Assembly: GCA_019634715.1 (NCBI GenBank)
Contig: JAHCAU010000002.1
Span: 124,001 to 188,000 of the forward strand
Source: Lysobacter sp.
GTDB lineage: Bacteria > Pseudomonadota > Gammaproteobacteria > Xanthomonadales > Xanthomonadaceae
Length of the DNA: 64,000 bases
Direction: 5' to 3'
Notes under the pieces: generated by a model
Databases searched by the model: none
What the model saw: the letters and a program-made list of their open reading frames with translations, nothing else
Told to the model about the DNA's origin: nothing
Program-made: the position numbers and the translations under genes
In this document: piece by piece, positions 40,503 through 48,655 of the stretch
Layout: each line of letters begins with the position of its first letter
Position numbering within the stretch: the stretch's first letter is position 1

Positions 40503-41522
40503 TCAGTAGGGCATCGTCTTGGCCCAGTAGGCCTCGATCTGCTTCACCAGCGCGTCCGGCAGCGGCACGTAGTCGAGCGACTTGGCCTGCTCGTCGCCGT
40601 TGGCGTAGACCCAGCGGAAGAATTCCTTGGCGGCCTTGGCGCCGGCGGCGTTCTTCGGCTTCCTGTACATCAGGATGAAGTTGGTCGCGGCGATCGGCCA
40701 GGCCTGGTCGCCCGGAGCGTTGGTCATGACCAAGTAGAAGTCCTTCGAAGCGCCCCAGTTGGCGCTCGCGGCGGCGGCCTGGAAGGTATTCTCGTTCGGC
40801 AGCACGAAGTTGCCGGCGGCGTTCTTCATGCGGACATAGGTCAGCTTGTTCTGCAGCGCGTAGGAGAACTCGACGTAGCCGATGCCGCCGCGGATCTGCT
40901 TGACGAACGCGGCCACGCCTTCGTTGCCCTTGCCGCCCACGCCGACCGGCCACTTCACCGAGTTGCCTTCGCCCACCGTCGACTTCCAGTCGGCGCTGAC
41001 CTTCGACAGGTAATTCACGAAGTTGAAGGTGGTGCCCGAGCCGTCGGAGCGACGCACGACCGTGATCTTCTGCGCCGGCAGCTTCACGCCCGCATTGAGC
41101 GCTTCGATGCGCGGGTCGTTCCACATCGTGATCTTGCCCAGGAAGATGTCGGCCAGCAGCGGGCCGTCGAACTTGAGCGCACCCGAGGCCACGCCCGGGA
41201 TGTTGACCACCGGCACCACGCCGCCGATCACCGACGGGAACTGCGCGAGGCCGGCCTTGGCCAGGTCTTCCGGCTTCTGCGGGGCATCGGACGAACCGAA
41301 GTCGACGGTGCCGGCCTTGATCTGGGCGATGCCGCCGCCCGAGCCGATGGACTGGTAGTTGACGCGGATGTTCTTGGCCTTGGCGTAGTCGGCCGACCAC
41401 TTGGTCATGACCGGAAACACGAAGGTGGCACCGGCGCCGGTGATGTCGTTGGCGTGGGCGTTGAAGAGGGTGCCGCCGGCCAGGATCAGCGCGGCAGCCT
41501 GCAGTTTGAACGACTTGAACAC
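40503..41522 (-). CDS. pstS: Phosphate ABC transporter substrate-binding protein
   Basis: Periplasmic phosphate-binding protein, 339 residues. The signal peptide (FKSFKLQAAALILAGG to FNAHA, cut near residue 24) is followed by ITGAGATFVFPVMTKW, the phosphate-loop SIGSGGGIAQIKAGTVDFGSSD, and RRSDGSGTTFNFVNYL. I chose the GTG at 41522 because TGAGGAG lies 7 nt upstream and the signal peptide then has a normal length; ATG 41537 lacks a Shine-Dalgarno. A Pho-box-like region lies at 41588-41627. First gene of the pst operon. Confidence 0.96.
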   Translation of the reverse strand: MFKSFKLQAAALILAGGTLFNAHANDITGAGATFVFPVMTKWSADYAKAKNIRVNYQSIGSGGGIAQIKAGTVDFGSSDAPQKPEDLAKAGLAQFPSVIGGVVPVVNIPGVASGALKFDGPLLADIFLGKITMWNDPRIEALNAGVKLPAQKITVVRRSDGSGTTFNFVNYLSKVSADWKSTVGEGNSVKWPVGVGGKGNEGVAAFVKQIRGGIGYVEFSYALQNKLTYVRMKNAAGNFVLPNENTFQAAAASANWGASKDFYLVMTNAPGDQAWPIAATNFILMYRKPKNAAGAKAAKEFFRWVYANGDEQAKSLDYVPLPDALVKQIEAYWAKTMPY

Positions 41523-41587
41523 GGAGGTGCTCCTCATGAGGGTGACTGACCGGGCGACCCGGTTGACGCACATTTGATCCAAGGCCG

Positions 41588-41627
41588 ATGACAGTCCCGT
41601 GTTCCGGATGTGACGAAAAAGTTACAA
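41588..41627 (-). promoter_or_regulatory. Pho-box-like sites upstream of pstS
   Basis: On the minus strand TTGTAAC-TTTT-TCGTCAC (41627-41610) has the 7-4-7 spacing of a Pho box, and a perfect CTGTCAT half-site lies at 41594-41588. The match is partial. Confidence 0.5.
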
Positions 41628-41748
41628 TGACGGCATTGGCTGCCGCGGATGGTCGCGCGGGTGGTCGAGGAGGGCGGCGGATTCCTGATCCAGGCCGCGT
41701 CAGGAGCTGGATCCGCGATGGAACGCGCGGGGGAATGCCATGGGCGCG

Positions 41749-41792
41749 ACGTCATGAAACTGTCATCCCGGCCTCATGCCGGTGTCAGATTT
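41749..41792 (+). promoter_or_regulatory. Array of four 11-bp PhoB half-sites upstream of the porin gene
   Basis: Consecutive 11-mers beginning at 41749, 41760, 41771 and 41782 start ACGTCAT, CTGTCAT, GCCTCAT and GTGTCAG. The first two together (ACGTCAT-GAAA-CTGTCAT) match the Pho box CTGTCAT-AAAA-CTGTCAT closely. The array would bind two PhoB dimers in tandem. Confidence 0.75.
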
Positions 41793-41915
41793 CCGCCGCA
41801 CTCTGGCGACCGGTTCACGAGACCTTAACGGGCGTCACCTTACCTGCGACGTGTCGCGGTGAGGGGGCGTCCGGCGTCCCTTGTTCACAACCTCCAGACT
41901 TCCAGGAATCCCACC

Positions 41916-43217
41916 ATGCGTTATTCCCTTCTCGCGCTCGCCGTCGGCGCCGCGCTCGCCGGCACCAGCGTCTCCGCGTCGGCGCAATCCCGCGACAGCG
42001 AAATCCAGGCGCTCAAGGCGCAGATCGTCGAGCTGATGGAAAAGGTCCAGTCGCTCGAAGAACGCACGGACGCGCAATCCGATGTCAACGTCGACACCGC
42101 CCAGCGCCTCGACGACATGGTGTCGAAGACGCCGACCGTCGAGACCAAGGGCGGCATCAAGATCACCTCGGCGGACAAGAAGTTCGAGGCCCAGGTCGGC
42201 GGCCGCATCCATTTCGATGCCTACGCCTACGACCGCGACATCGCCGCCACCACCGGCACCACCGAGTTCCGCCGTGCGCGCCTGACCCTGCAGGGCAAGG
42301 CGCTGGGTTGGGACTACAAGATGGAGCAGGATTTCGCCGCCGGCACCAACCTCGACGGCCTGCGCGATCTGTACGTCGCCAAGAGCGCGCTGGGCGGCAA
42401 GTTCTTCATCGGTCACTTCAAGCCGTACCGGTCGATGGAAGAACTGACCAGTTCGAACGAGATCCTGATGATGGAGCGTCCGTTCGCCTCGGCCAGCGGT
42501 CTGTTCAACGGCCGCCAGTTCCAGCAGGGCGTGGGCTACATGCGGTCCGGCGACAGCTACACCGCCGGCCTGTCGGTCTTCAACCTGCGTGGTGCTGCCG
42601 GTGTGCGCAACGAAGGCGTCGGTGCGGCCGGTCGCGTCACCTGGGCGCCGATCAACCGCGAAACCTCCACCCTGCACCTGGGTGCATGGTTCAGCGTCGA
42701 AGACCTGAACCAGGGGTCCGCCAATACTTCGGCCAGTGTGTCCTACGCGGGCCGCCGCGGCCCGTCGCAGACCATCGCCAGCGTCAACGGCCTGGCCGGC
42801 GACAAGATCACCGCCTACGCCGCGGAAGTCGCCGGTTCGTTCGGCCCGACCTTCTTCCAGGCCGAGTACGTCCAGTCGACCTTCGAACAGCCCTTCCGCA
42901 CGCCGGACCAGGACGTGACCACGTGGTACGTGCAGGGCAGCTGGATGCTCAACGGTGGTCACAAGCCCTACAAGGCCGCGACCGGCGTGTTCGGTTCGCC
43001 GAAGGTGGACAAGCACGGCCTGTGGGAGCTGACCGCGCGCTACGACACCATCGAGAACGAATCCATCCGCAACCGCGAGGCCACCAGCTGGCTGCTCGGC
43101 CTGAACTACTACGTCAACCCGAACCTGCGCTTCATGTTCAACTACACGAAGGGCGAGAACGAGGTCAACGGCGACGAAACCGCACAGTACGCGCTGCGCA
43201 CCCAGTTCAGCTTCTGA
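41916..43217 (+). CDS. Phosphate-selective porin, OprP/OprO family
   Basis: A 433-residue outer-membrane porin. Signal peptide cleaves after VSASAQ (about residue 23). A coiled-coil stretch follows (EIQALKAQIVELMEKVQSLEER, residues about 27-48), as in OprP-type porins, then a 16-strand barrel ending in LRTQFSF with the C-terminal Phe needed for BAM insertion. Placed divergently from pstS and behind a PhoB-site array, so it should supply phosphate to the periplasm under starvation. Strong terminator follows at 43249. Confidence 0.93.
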   Translation: MRYSLLALAVGAALAGTSVSASAQSRDSEIQALKAQIVELMEKVQSLEERTDAQSDVNVDTAQRLDDMVSKTPTVETKGGIKITSADKKFEAQVGGRIHFDAYAYDRDIAATTGTTEFRRARLTLQGKALGWDYKMEQDFAAGTNLDGLRDLYVAKSALGGKFFIGHFKPYRSMEELTSSNEILMMERPFASASGLFNGRQFQQGVGYMRSGDSYTAGLSVFNLRGAAGVRNEGVGAAGRVTWAPINRETSTLHLGAWFSVEDLNQGSANTSASVSYAGRRGPSQTIASVNGLAGDKITAYAAEVAGSFGPTFFQAEYVQSTFEQPFRTPDQDVTTWYVQGSWMLNGGHKPYKAATGVFGSPKVDKHGLWELTARYDTIENESIRNREATSWLLGLNYYVNPNLRFMFNYTKGENEVNGDETAQYALRTQFSF

Positions 43218-43248
43218 TCGATCTCTCTCCGGTCGAAGTCGAGCGAAA

Positions 43249-43281
43249 CCCCGGCCCTGCTGGGGTTTCGTTTTTTTTGCT
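43249..43281 (+). terminator. Intrinsic terminator of the porin gene
   Basis: GAAACCCC and GGGGTTTC pair around a short loop, followed by GTTTTTTTT. The best-formed intrinsic terminator in the window. Confidence 0.95.
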
Positions 43282-43297
43282 CGATGCGCGACACCCG

Positions 43298-44038
43298 CTA
43301 CGCCTCGCCGTGTTCGCTCTTGTCCTTGAACCGGCAGACGTCGCGGATCGGGCAGCGCCAGCATTCGGGCCGACGCGCCTTGCAGGTGTAGCGGCCATGC
43401 AGGATCAGCCAGTGGTGCGCGTCCTGCAGGAATTCCGCGGGCACGCGCCGGAGCAAGGCGTGTTCGACCGCGAGCACGTTGGCGCCCGGCGCCAGGCCGG
43501 TGCGATTGGCGACGCGGAAGATGTGGGTGTCGACCGCCATCGTCGGCTCGCCGAAGGCGGTGTTGAGCACCACGTTCGCGGTCTTGCGGCCGACGCCGGG
43601 CAGGGATTCGAGAGATTCGCGGTCGCGGGGGACCTCGCCATCGTGTTCGGCGATCAATCGCTCGCACAGCGCGATGACATTGGCGGCCTTGGTGTTGAAC
43701 AGGCCGATCGTCGAGATGTAGGACTTCAGCGCTTCGACGCCGAGCGCGGCGATGGCGTGCGGCGTATTCGCCACCGGATACAGGCGGCGCGTGGCCTTGT
43801 TGACGCCGACATCGGTGGCCTGCGCCGACAGCACCACCGCGACCAGCAGCTCGAACGGCGTCGAATATTCCAGTTCGGTCTGCGGATGCGGATTCAGTTC
43901 GCGCAGACGCTCGAACATCGTGCGGATGTCTTCGGGCGGCATGCCACCGCGCAGTGCGCGCTTTCCGGCAGCCTTCTTCGCTGCGGTTTTCTTCACTGTC
44001 CGTTTCGCGGCTTTCTTCGCGATCTTCTTCGTCGTCAT
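43298..44038 (-). CDS. nth: Endonuclease III with Lys/Ala-rich N-terminal extension
   Basis: DNA glycosylase/AP lyase for oxidised pyrimidines. In 246 residues: VVLSAQATDVGVNK, the helix-hairpin-helix LPGVGRKTANVV with the catalytic Lys, AVDTHIFRVANRTG with the catalytic Asp, and the C-terminal iron-sulphur cluster C-x6-C-x2-C-x5-C (CKARRPECWRCPIRDVC). Unlike E. coli Nth (211 residues), the first 32 residues are a histone-H1-like run of Lys and Ala (KKIAKKAAKRTVKKTAAKK). This may add non-specific DNA affinity; the alternative start is MPPEDIRT. Confidence 0.95.
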   Translation of the reverse strand: MTTKKIAKKAAKRTVKKTAAKKAAGKRALRGGMPPEDIRTMFERLRELNPHPQTELEYSTPFELLVAVVLSAQATDVGVNKATRRLYPVANTPHAIAALGVEALKSYISTIGLFNTKAANVIALCERLIAEHDGEVPRDRESLESLPGVGRKTANVVLNTAFGEPTMAVDTHIFRVANRTGLAPGANVLAVEHALLRRVPAEFLQDAHHWLILHGRYTCKARRPECWRCPIRDVCRFKDKSEHGEA

Positions 44039-44044
44039 GCGCGC

Positions 44045-44428
44045 TCAGCCGGATCGTTTCGCCGCAGCCCGGGCCTTGGCGCGTGCGAGCGCGGCCAGCG
44101 CGGCGGAAGGCAGGGCGGGTGCGGTTTTCGACGGGCTGGCCGCCGGGGGGGCTGCAACTGCGCGCCGCCGAGCCTTCGCTTCCGCGCGCTCGACCAGTCG
44201 CGCCTGGCGCGCGCGGTAGCGTTCGCGCGCGGCGAGCGCGTGCCTGCGGGCATCGCGCGCCGCGAGCACGGACGCGATGCGCGGCACGCACGCGGCGCAG
44301 CAGGCCGCTGGCGCTTCGAACGCCAGCAGGCCCTGCTCGATCGCGGTGTCCAGGTCGTCGATGGCGACGGATTCGGCCAGCGCCGCGAGGCCGGCGTCGT
44401 CGCAGGCTGCGCAGCGCATGGGCGTCAT
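44045..44428 (-). CDS. Uncharacterised Cys-containing protein with basic Ala/Arg-rich tail
   Basis: A 127-residue protein of unknown family. The N-terminal half has two Cys pairs that could hold a metal (MRCAACDDAG and AACCAACVPRI, residues about 4-50). The C-terminal half is a long Ala/Arg/Lys-rich stretch (ARQARLVERAEAKARRRAVA and beyond). Its start overlaps the enoyl-CoA hydratase stop (ATGA), and it ends 6 nt before nth, so it is in an operon with both. A start at 44419 (MRCAAC) is possible. Role unknown; a nucleic-acid-binding or zinc protein is a guess. Confidence 0.75.
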   Translation of the reverse strand: MTPMRCAACDDAGLAALAESVAIDDLDTAIEQGLLAFEAPAACCAACVPRIASVLAARDARRHALAARERYRARQARLVERAEAKARRRAVAAPPAASPSKTAPALPSAALAALARAKARAAAKRSG

Positions 44429-45237
44429 CGGCCGGTGAAGCCCGGCTTGCGGCGCTCCAGGAACGCCTGCGTGCCTTCGCGCATGTCCTCGGTCGAGAAG
44501 ATCAGGCCGAACTGGGCCGATTCGTACTCCAGGCCGTCCTCCAGCCCGCATTCGCCGCCGATGTTGATGCAGTCGATCATGCCGCGCAGGGCCAGCGGCG
44601 CGGACGCGGCGAGCTGCCCGGCGAGCTTCATGGTCTCGGCTTCCAGCTCGTCGGCCGGGACCACGCGGTTGACGATGCCCAGCTGCGCGGCCCGTGCGGC
44701 GTCGATCGGCGCACCGAGCAGGCACAGTTCCAGCGTGGCGGCGCGGCCGGCCAGGCGCAGCAGGCGCTGGGTACCGCCGAAGCCGGGGATCAGGCCGAGG
44801 TTGATCTCGGGCTGGCCGACCTTCGCGGTCTCGGCGGCGATGCGCAGATGGCAGCACATCGCCAGCTCCAGGCCACCGCCGAGGGCGAAGCCATTCACCA
44901 TTGCGATCACCGGCTTGGGCATCTTTTCGACCCGGCGCATCATCCGCGTGCCGCGCAGCGAGAAATCGCGCGCCTGGGCCGGGCTGAGGGCGCTCATCTC
45001 GGCGATGTCGGCACCGGCGACGAAGGCCTTGGGGCCGCTGCCGGTCAGCACGACCACGCGCACGGCCGGGTCGGTCGCGGCGGCGTCGAAGGCCGCGTGC
45101 AGGGCGTCGAGAGTGGCCGAATCCAGGGCGTTGAGGCGCTCGGGGCGGTCGACGGCGATGAGGCGGACGAGGCCATGGCCCTCGACGGGGCGGTCTTCGA
45201 TCTTCAGGACGGAGGCGGGCTGGGTGTCGTGGCTCAT
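44425..45237 (-). CDS. Enoyl-CoA hydratase/isomerase family protein
   Basis: A 270-residue crotonase-fold enzyme. The CoA-binding loop and oxyanion hole are in AFVAGADIAEMSAL and MVNGFALGGGLELAMCCHLRIA; the two glutamates expected in active hydratases are in GGGLELAM and GLIPGFGGTQRLLRLAG. DGLEYESAQFGLIFSTEDMREGTQAFLERRKPGF is the usual C-terminal helix. Substrate is probably a beta-oxidation enoyl-CoA, but crotonases are diverse. Divergent from the FKBP gene. Confidence 0.9.
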   Translation of the reverse strand: MSHDTQPASVLKIEDRPVEGHGLVRLIAVDRPERLNALDSATLDALHAAFDAAATDPAVRVVVLTGSGPKAFVAGADIAEMSALSPAQARDFSLRGTRMMRRVEKMPKPVIAMVNGFALGGGLELAMCCHLRIAAETAKVGQPEINLGLIPGFGGTQRLLRLAGRAATLELCLLGAPIDAARAAQLGIVNRVVPADELEAETMKLAGQLAASAPLALRGMIDCINIGGECGLEDGLEYESAQFGLIFSTEDMREGTQAFLERRKPGFTGR

Positions 45238-45381
45238 GGGCGGCGGGATCGGCTCGTGTGCGGATGGACCGCCTGGCGGCGGCAGGGAACTTGTCGGGGC
45301 GCCACCGGTCGGACCGGGGGTCCTCAGTGGCGGTTAAGTGCGGCGGACAGTATTCTAGTCCGCTGTTCATGGAACCCATAC

Positions 45382-45402
45382 CGGGGCGGCCAGGCCGCCC
45401 CG
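45382..45402 (+). promoter_or_regulatory. Hairpin in the 5' leader of the FKBP gene
   Basis: CGGGGCGGCC and GGCCGCCCCG pair almost without a loop. A TATTCT -10-like box at 45351-45356 would put it in the transcribed leader, about 50 nt before the start codon. Confidence 0.4.
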
Positions 45403-45449
45403 TTCCTTGCCGGGAAGTCCCGGCATATCCCATCCCGGAGAGTTACTGA

Positions 45450-46217
45450 ATGAAGTTGCGTCTGCTCGTCGCCGCCAGCCTGGCGGCTCTGGCCCTGACC
45501 GCGGGTACCGTCTCGGCCCAGGACACCACGTCCGACAAGGGCAAGCTCAGCTACGCCCTTGGCTACCGCGCCGGCATGAGCCTGCAGCCGATCGTCGCCA
45601 GCGGCGAACAGGTCGACATGAACACCTTCATCAAGGCCGTGCAGGACGCCATGGCCGGCAAGCAGGTCGCCGTGCCGGAAGACCAGCTCCAGGCCGCGAT
45701 GGAAGGCCTGCGCACCCGCATGGCCGCCAAGTACAAGGCCGAACTCGAGAAGCGCGCCGCCAAGAACAAGGCCGACGGCGACACCTACCTGGCCCAGAAC
45801 AAGGGCAAGGCCGGCGTGAAGGTCCTGCCGAACGGCGTGCAGTACAAGGTGGTCGAGGCCGGCAGCGGCGCCAAGCCGACCCAGGCCAACCAGGTCACCC
45901 TCGAGTTCAAGAGCACGCTGCCCGACGGCACCGTGGTCGCCGACACCAGCGTGGCCAGCGAAGGCCAGCCGGCCGGTCCGGTCACCGTGCGCCTGAGCGA
46001 GATCCCGCTGCCGGGCCTGCGCGAAGCGCTGCAGCAGATGCCGTCCGGCGCCCGCTGGGAAGTCGCCATCCCGGGCAAGCTCGCCCACGGCGACAACATC
46101 GAACGCGCCGGCCCGATGGCCAACCAGGTCGTGCTGTTCAACATCAAGCTGGTGAACGTGGGTCCGGTCGTGCCGGCCCCGGCGCCGCAGCAGGGCGCCG
46201 CCCAGCCGCGCAACTGA
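45450..46217 (+). CDS. Periplasmic FKBP-type peptidyl-prolyl isomerase
   Basis: A 255-residue Mip/FkpA-type protein. A signal peptide (KLRLLVAASLAALALTAG, cut after SAQ near residue 24) is followed by the helical dimerisation domain (DKGKLSYALGYRAGMSL to about residue 120) and a C-terminal FKBP domain (VQYKVVEAGSG, EIPLPGLREALQQMPSGARWEVAIPGKLAHG). The catalytic domain departs from the consensus in places (GTVVADTS in place of GTVFDSS). It catalyses proline isomerisation in the periplasm and often acts as a chaperone. Proline-rich C-terminal tail. Confidence 0.92.
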   Translation: MKLRLLVAASLAALALTAGTVSAQDTTSDKGKLSYALGYRAGMSLQPIVASGEQVDMNTFIKAVQDAMAGKQVAVPEDQLQAAMEGLRTRMAAKYKAELEKRAAKNKADGDTYLAQNKGKAGVKVLPNGVQYKVVEAGSGAKPTQANQVTLEFKSTLPDGTVVADTSVASEGQPAGPVTVRLSEIPLPGLREALQQMPSGARWEVAIPGKLAHGDNIERAGPMANQVVLFNIKLVNVGPVVPAPAPQQGAAQPRN

Positions 46218-46351
46218 TCCTGCGGTCCGCACGCATGGTTCCGCATCACGCCGGCTCGTCCGGCGTGATGCGTTTCCGGAACCCGCTTTCGCAATCGTCA
46301 TCCGGGGCGTTTCCCGGATGCCTCGCGTCTCTTTCCGATCCTTCCGAACCG

Positions 46352-46567
46352 ATGACATCGATCCCACGCCCCATGCTCACGCCCTGCATCGGCGTCTGCA
46401 CCCTCGACCCGCAGGGCTATTGCGACGGATGCCGGCGCACCGGGACCGAGATCGCGATGTGGTCGTCGATGGGCGATGCCGCGCGCGAGCACTTCATGTC
46501 GGTGGTCCTGCCCGAGCGCGAGGCCCGCGACGCGGCGGGAGAGCCGCTGGACGCCGTGCGCCGATGA
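46352..46567 (+). CDS. DUF1289 family small protein
   Basis: A 71-residue protein with the DUF1289 cysteine pattern TPCIGVCTLDPQGYCDGCRRT (four Cys, likely metal-binding), then WSSMGDAAREHFMS. Function is unknown for the family. The stop codon overlaps the start of the NUDIX gene (ATGA). The start could also be MLTPCIGV at 46373. Confidence 0.85.
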   Translation: MTSIPRPMLTPCIGVCTLDPQGYCDGCRRTGTEIAMWSSMGDAAREHFMSVVLPEREARDAAGEPLDAVRR

Positions 46568-47193
46568 CGCCGGACTGGCCATTGCCGCACCTGTCGCGCG
46601 CCCTGCATCCGCTCGGCGCGCCCTTGACGCAATCGCCCTGGAACCTCGAAGAACTCGCCGACCTGCTCGGCGACGCACCTGCGGTCGATGCCGCGGTGCT
46701 GGTCGGCCTGGTACCGCGCGACACCGGCCCGCGCGTGCTGCTCACGCGACGCACCGACGGCCTGCGCAACCATGCCGGGCAGGTGAGCTTCCCGGGCGGT
46801 CGTGTCGAACTGGACGACGCCGATGCCATCGCCGCGGCGGTGCGCGAGACGCAGGAGGAGATCGGCCTGCCGCCGTCGCTGGTCGCGCCGCTGGGCCTGC
46901 TCGACCCGCTGATCACCATCACCGGCTTCCGCGTGCTGCCGGTGGTGGCCTGCATCGAACCGCACTACATCGCGACGCCGGAACCCGGCGAGGTCGCCGA
47001 AGTGTTCGAGGTCGGCCTCGATTTCCTGATGCATCCCGACAACCTCATGCGCGTGGAACTGCAGCACCGCGGACGCGCCCGGCACGTGTTCGAATTCCGC
47101 AGCGCGCCCGAAGCGCCGCAGCACCGCATCTGGGGCGTCACCGCCTCGATCCTGTTCAACCTGCGCGAGCGACTCGCGCGCCTGTCCGCCTGA
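46564..47193 (+). CDS. CoA pyrophosphatase, NUDIX family (NudL-like)
   Basis: A 209-residue NUDIX hydrolase of the CoA-specific branch. The NUDIX box runs from GQVSFPGGRVE to AAAVRETQEEIGL, with the required Gly, Arg, Glu, Glu and Glu, and the CoA-type motif LLTRRTDGLRNHAGQ is in front. It probably hydrolyses CoA or oxidised CoA to adenosine diphosphate and phosphopantetheine. Coupled to DUF1289 upstream; the rhodanese gene starts 25 nt downstream. Confidence 0.92.
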   Translation: MTPDWPLPHLSRALHPLGAPLTQSPWNLEELADLLGDAPAVDAAVLVGLVPRDTGPRVLLTRRTDGLRNHAGQVSFPGGRVELDDADAIAAAVRETQEEIGLPPSLVAPLGLLDPLITITGFRVLPVVACIEPHYIATPEPGEVAEVFEVGLDFLMHPDNLMRVELQHRGRARHVFEFRSAPEAPQHRIWGVTASILFNLRERLARLSA

Positions 47194-47218
47194 GCGGACG
47201 CCACGCCGCGGAGGCCGC

Positions 47219-48067
47219 ATGACCGCCTGGACCACGCTCGTCGATGCCGAAACGCTGGCGGCGCACCTGCACGATGCCGACCTGCGCATCTTCGACTGCC
47301 GTTTCGCACTGAACGACACCGCTGCCGGCGAACGCGCCTGGCAGGAAGCGCACATTCCCGGTGCGCGCCATGCCCATCTGGATCGCGATCTGTCCGGCGC
47401 GCATGTGCCGGGCGCAGGACGTCATCCCTGGCCGTCGGCCGCCGACTTCGGCGATTGGCTCGGCCGCAACGGCGTGGCACCGGACATGCAGGTGGTCGCC
47501 TGTGACGCCGGTGATGGCGCATTCGCGGCGCGGCTGTGGTGGCTGCTGCACGTGGCCGGACATGCGCGCGTCGCGGTGCTCGATGGCGGCTTCGCGCGCT
47601 GGACGACGCTGGGTCTGCCGACCGATGACAGCGTCGCGCCGGTCGAACCCGCGACTTATCCGGTCGCGTTCGACACGAGCCGACTGCTCGACGCCGATGC
47701 CGTCGCCGCGCGCATGTCCGCCGGTGGCCTGCTGCTCGATGCGCGCGGTGCCGAACGCTTCCGCGGCGAGGTCGAACCCATCGACCGCGTCGCCGGTCAC
47801 GTGCCGGGTGCGCTCAATCGGCCCTATCCGTCGAATCTGGAGGACGGTCGCTTCAAGCCTGCGCTGCGACTCGCCGAGGAATTCGGCACGCTGCTCGCCG
47901 GTCGTCCGGCGTCGGACGTGATCGCGATGTGCGGCTCCGGCGTCACTGCCTGCCACCACCTGCTCGCCATGGCCCATGCCGGTCTGTCGGGCGCGTCCCT
48001 GTTCACCGGTTCGTGGAGCGGCTGGATCGAGGATCCCGCGCGCGCCATCGCGACCGGTACCGATTGA
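47219..48067 (+). CDS. Sulfurtransferase, 3-mercaptopyruvate/thiosulfate type (two rhodanese domains)
   Basis: A 282-residue tandem rhodanese. The N-terminal inactive domain carries LRIFDCRFALNDTAAGERAWQEAHIPGARHAHLDRDLSG, and the catalytic domain ends in MCGSGVTACHHLLAMAHAG, with the active cysteine near residue 239. The CGSGVT loop is typical of mercaptopyruvate sulfurtransferase (SseA-like) rather than thiosulfate sulfurtransferase, which has CRKGV-type loops. It moves sulfur from a donor to a thiol acceptor. 22 nt later comes the arsC gene. Confidence 0.92.
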   Translation: MTAWTTLVDAETLAAHLHDADLRIFDCRFALNDTAAGERAWQEAHIPGARHAHLDRDLSGAHVPGAGRHPWPSAADFGDWLGRNGVAPDMQVVACDAGDGAFAARLWWLLHVAGHARVAVLDGGFARWTTLGLPTDDSVAPVEPATYPVAFDTSRLLDADAVAARMSAGGLLLDARGAERFRGEVEPIDRVAGHVPGALNRPYPSNLEDGRFKPALRLAEEFGTLLAGRPASDVIAMCGSGVTACHHLLAMAHAGLSGASLFTGSWSGWIEDPARAIATGTD

Positions 48068-48089
48068 ATCCCTCCAAGGAATGTCCGAC

Positions 48090-48509
48090 ATGCACGTTGA
48101 AATCTGGCACAACCCGTCCTGCGGCACCTCGCGCAACACGTTGGCGCTGATCCGCCACGTCGGCATCGAGCCGACCGTCGTCGAATACCTGCAGTCGCCG
48201 CCGTCGAAGGCGCGGCTGGCCGAAGCGATCGCCGCGGCCGGTCTTTCGGTGCGCGAAGCGATCCGCCAGAAAGGCACGCCCTATGCCGAACTCGGCCTGG
48301 ACGACCCGTCGCTGTCCGACGACGCGCTGCTCGACGCCATGGTCGCCACGCCGGTGCTGATCAACCGCCCGTTCGTGATCTCGCCGCTGGGCACGCGCCT
48401 GTCGCGCCCATCGGAAGTCGTACTCGACATCCTGCCGCCCTGCGACAAGCCGTTCACCAAGGAAGACGGCGAAGTGGTGATCGACGCCGACGGCAGGCGC
48501 GTGCGCTGA
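48090..48509 (+). CDS. arsC: Arsenate reductase (glutaredoxin-dependent), ArsC family
   Basis: A 139-residue thioredoxin-fold reductase. The catalytic cysteine is in WHNPSCGTSRNTL, and the oxyanion arginines appear in LINRPFV and GTRLSRPSEVVL. I chose the ATG at 48090 because AAGGA at 48076-48080 is 9 nt in front of it; the ATG at 48081 would touch the ribosome site. There is no arsR or arsB next to it, so it may act as a housekeeping arsenate reductase or a related thiol enzyme. Follows a sulfurtransferase. Confidence 0.92.
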   Translation: MHVEIWHNPSCGTSRNTLALIRHVGIEPTVVEYLQSPPSKARLAEAIAAAGLSVREAIRQKGTPYAELGLDDPSLSDDALLDAMVATPVLINRPFVISPLGTRLSRPSEVVLDILPPCDKPFTKEDGEVVIDADGRRVR

Positions 48510-48534
48510 CGCCGAGTTCCGTGTTCCGTGTTCA

Positions 48535-48640
48535 GTGGAGCGGAGCTTGCTCCGCTCCACCTCGAACCTTGTAGAGCTGATCGAAGATCCGCTGATCCGT
48601 CTCCGGAGAGCTTGCAGCGGAGCGTCGCTCCGCTCTACGG
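48535..48640. repeat. REP cluster G (three units) after arsC
   Basis: G1 (48535-48560) is a perfect 12-bp palindrome with GTGGAGCGGAGC and GCTCCGCTCCAC. G2 (48568-48593) is a degenerate GATC-type unit. G3 (48614-48640) is a full inverted unit ending CTCTACGG. A CTCCGGAGAG motif lies between G2 and G3. It sits between the convergent arsC and enoyl-CoA hydratase genes. Confidence 0.85.
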
Positions 48641-48655
48641 AGGGCGACGCTGGCG

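Noticed and set aside
41588..45337. Open frame of 1249 codons on the plus strand across the porin, nth and enoyl-CoA hydratase genes
   Set aside because: It crosses several genes on both strands and lacks any domain; high GC simply removes stop codons in this frame.
48081..48089. ATG at 48081 as arsC start
   Set aside because: The ribosome site AAGGA touches this ATG directly; the ATG at 48090 has correct spacing and matches the family's N-terminus.
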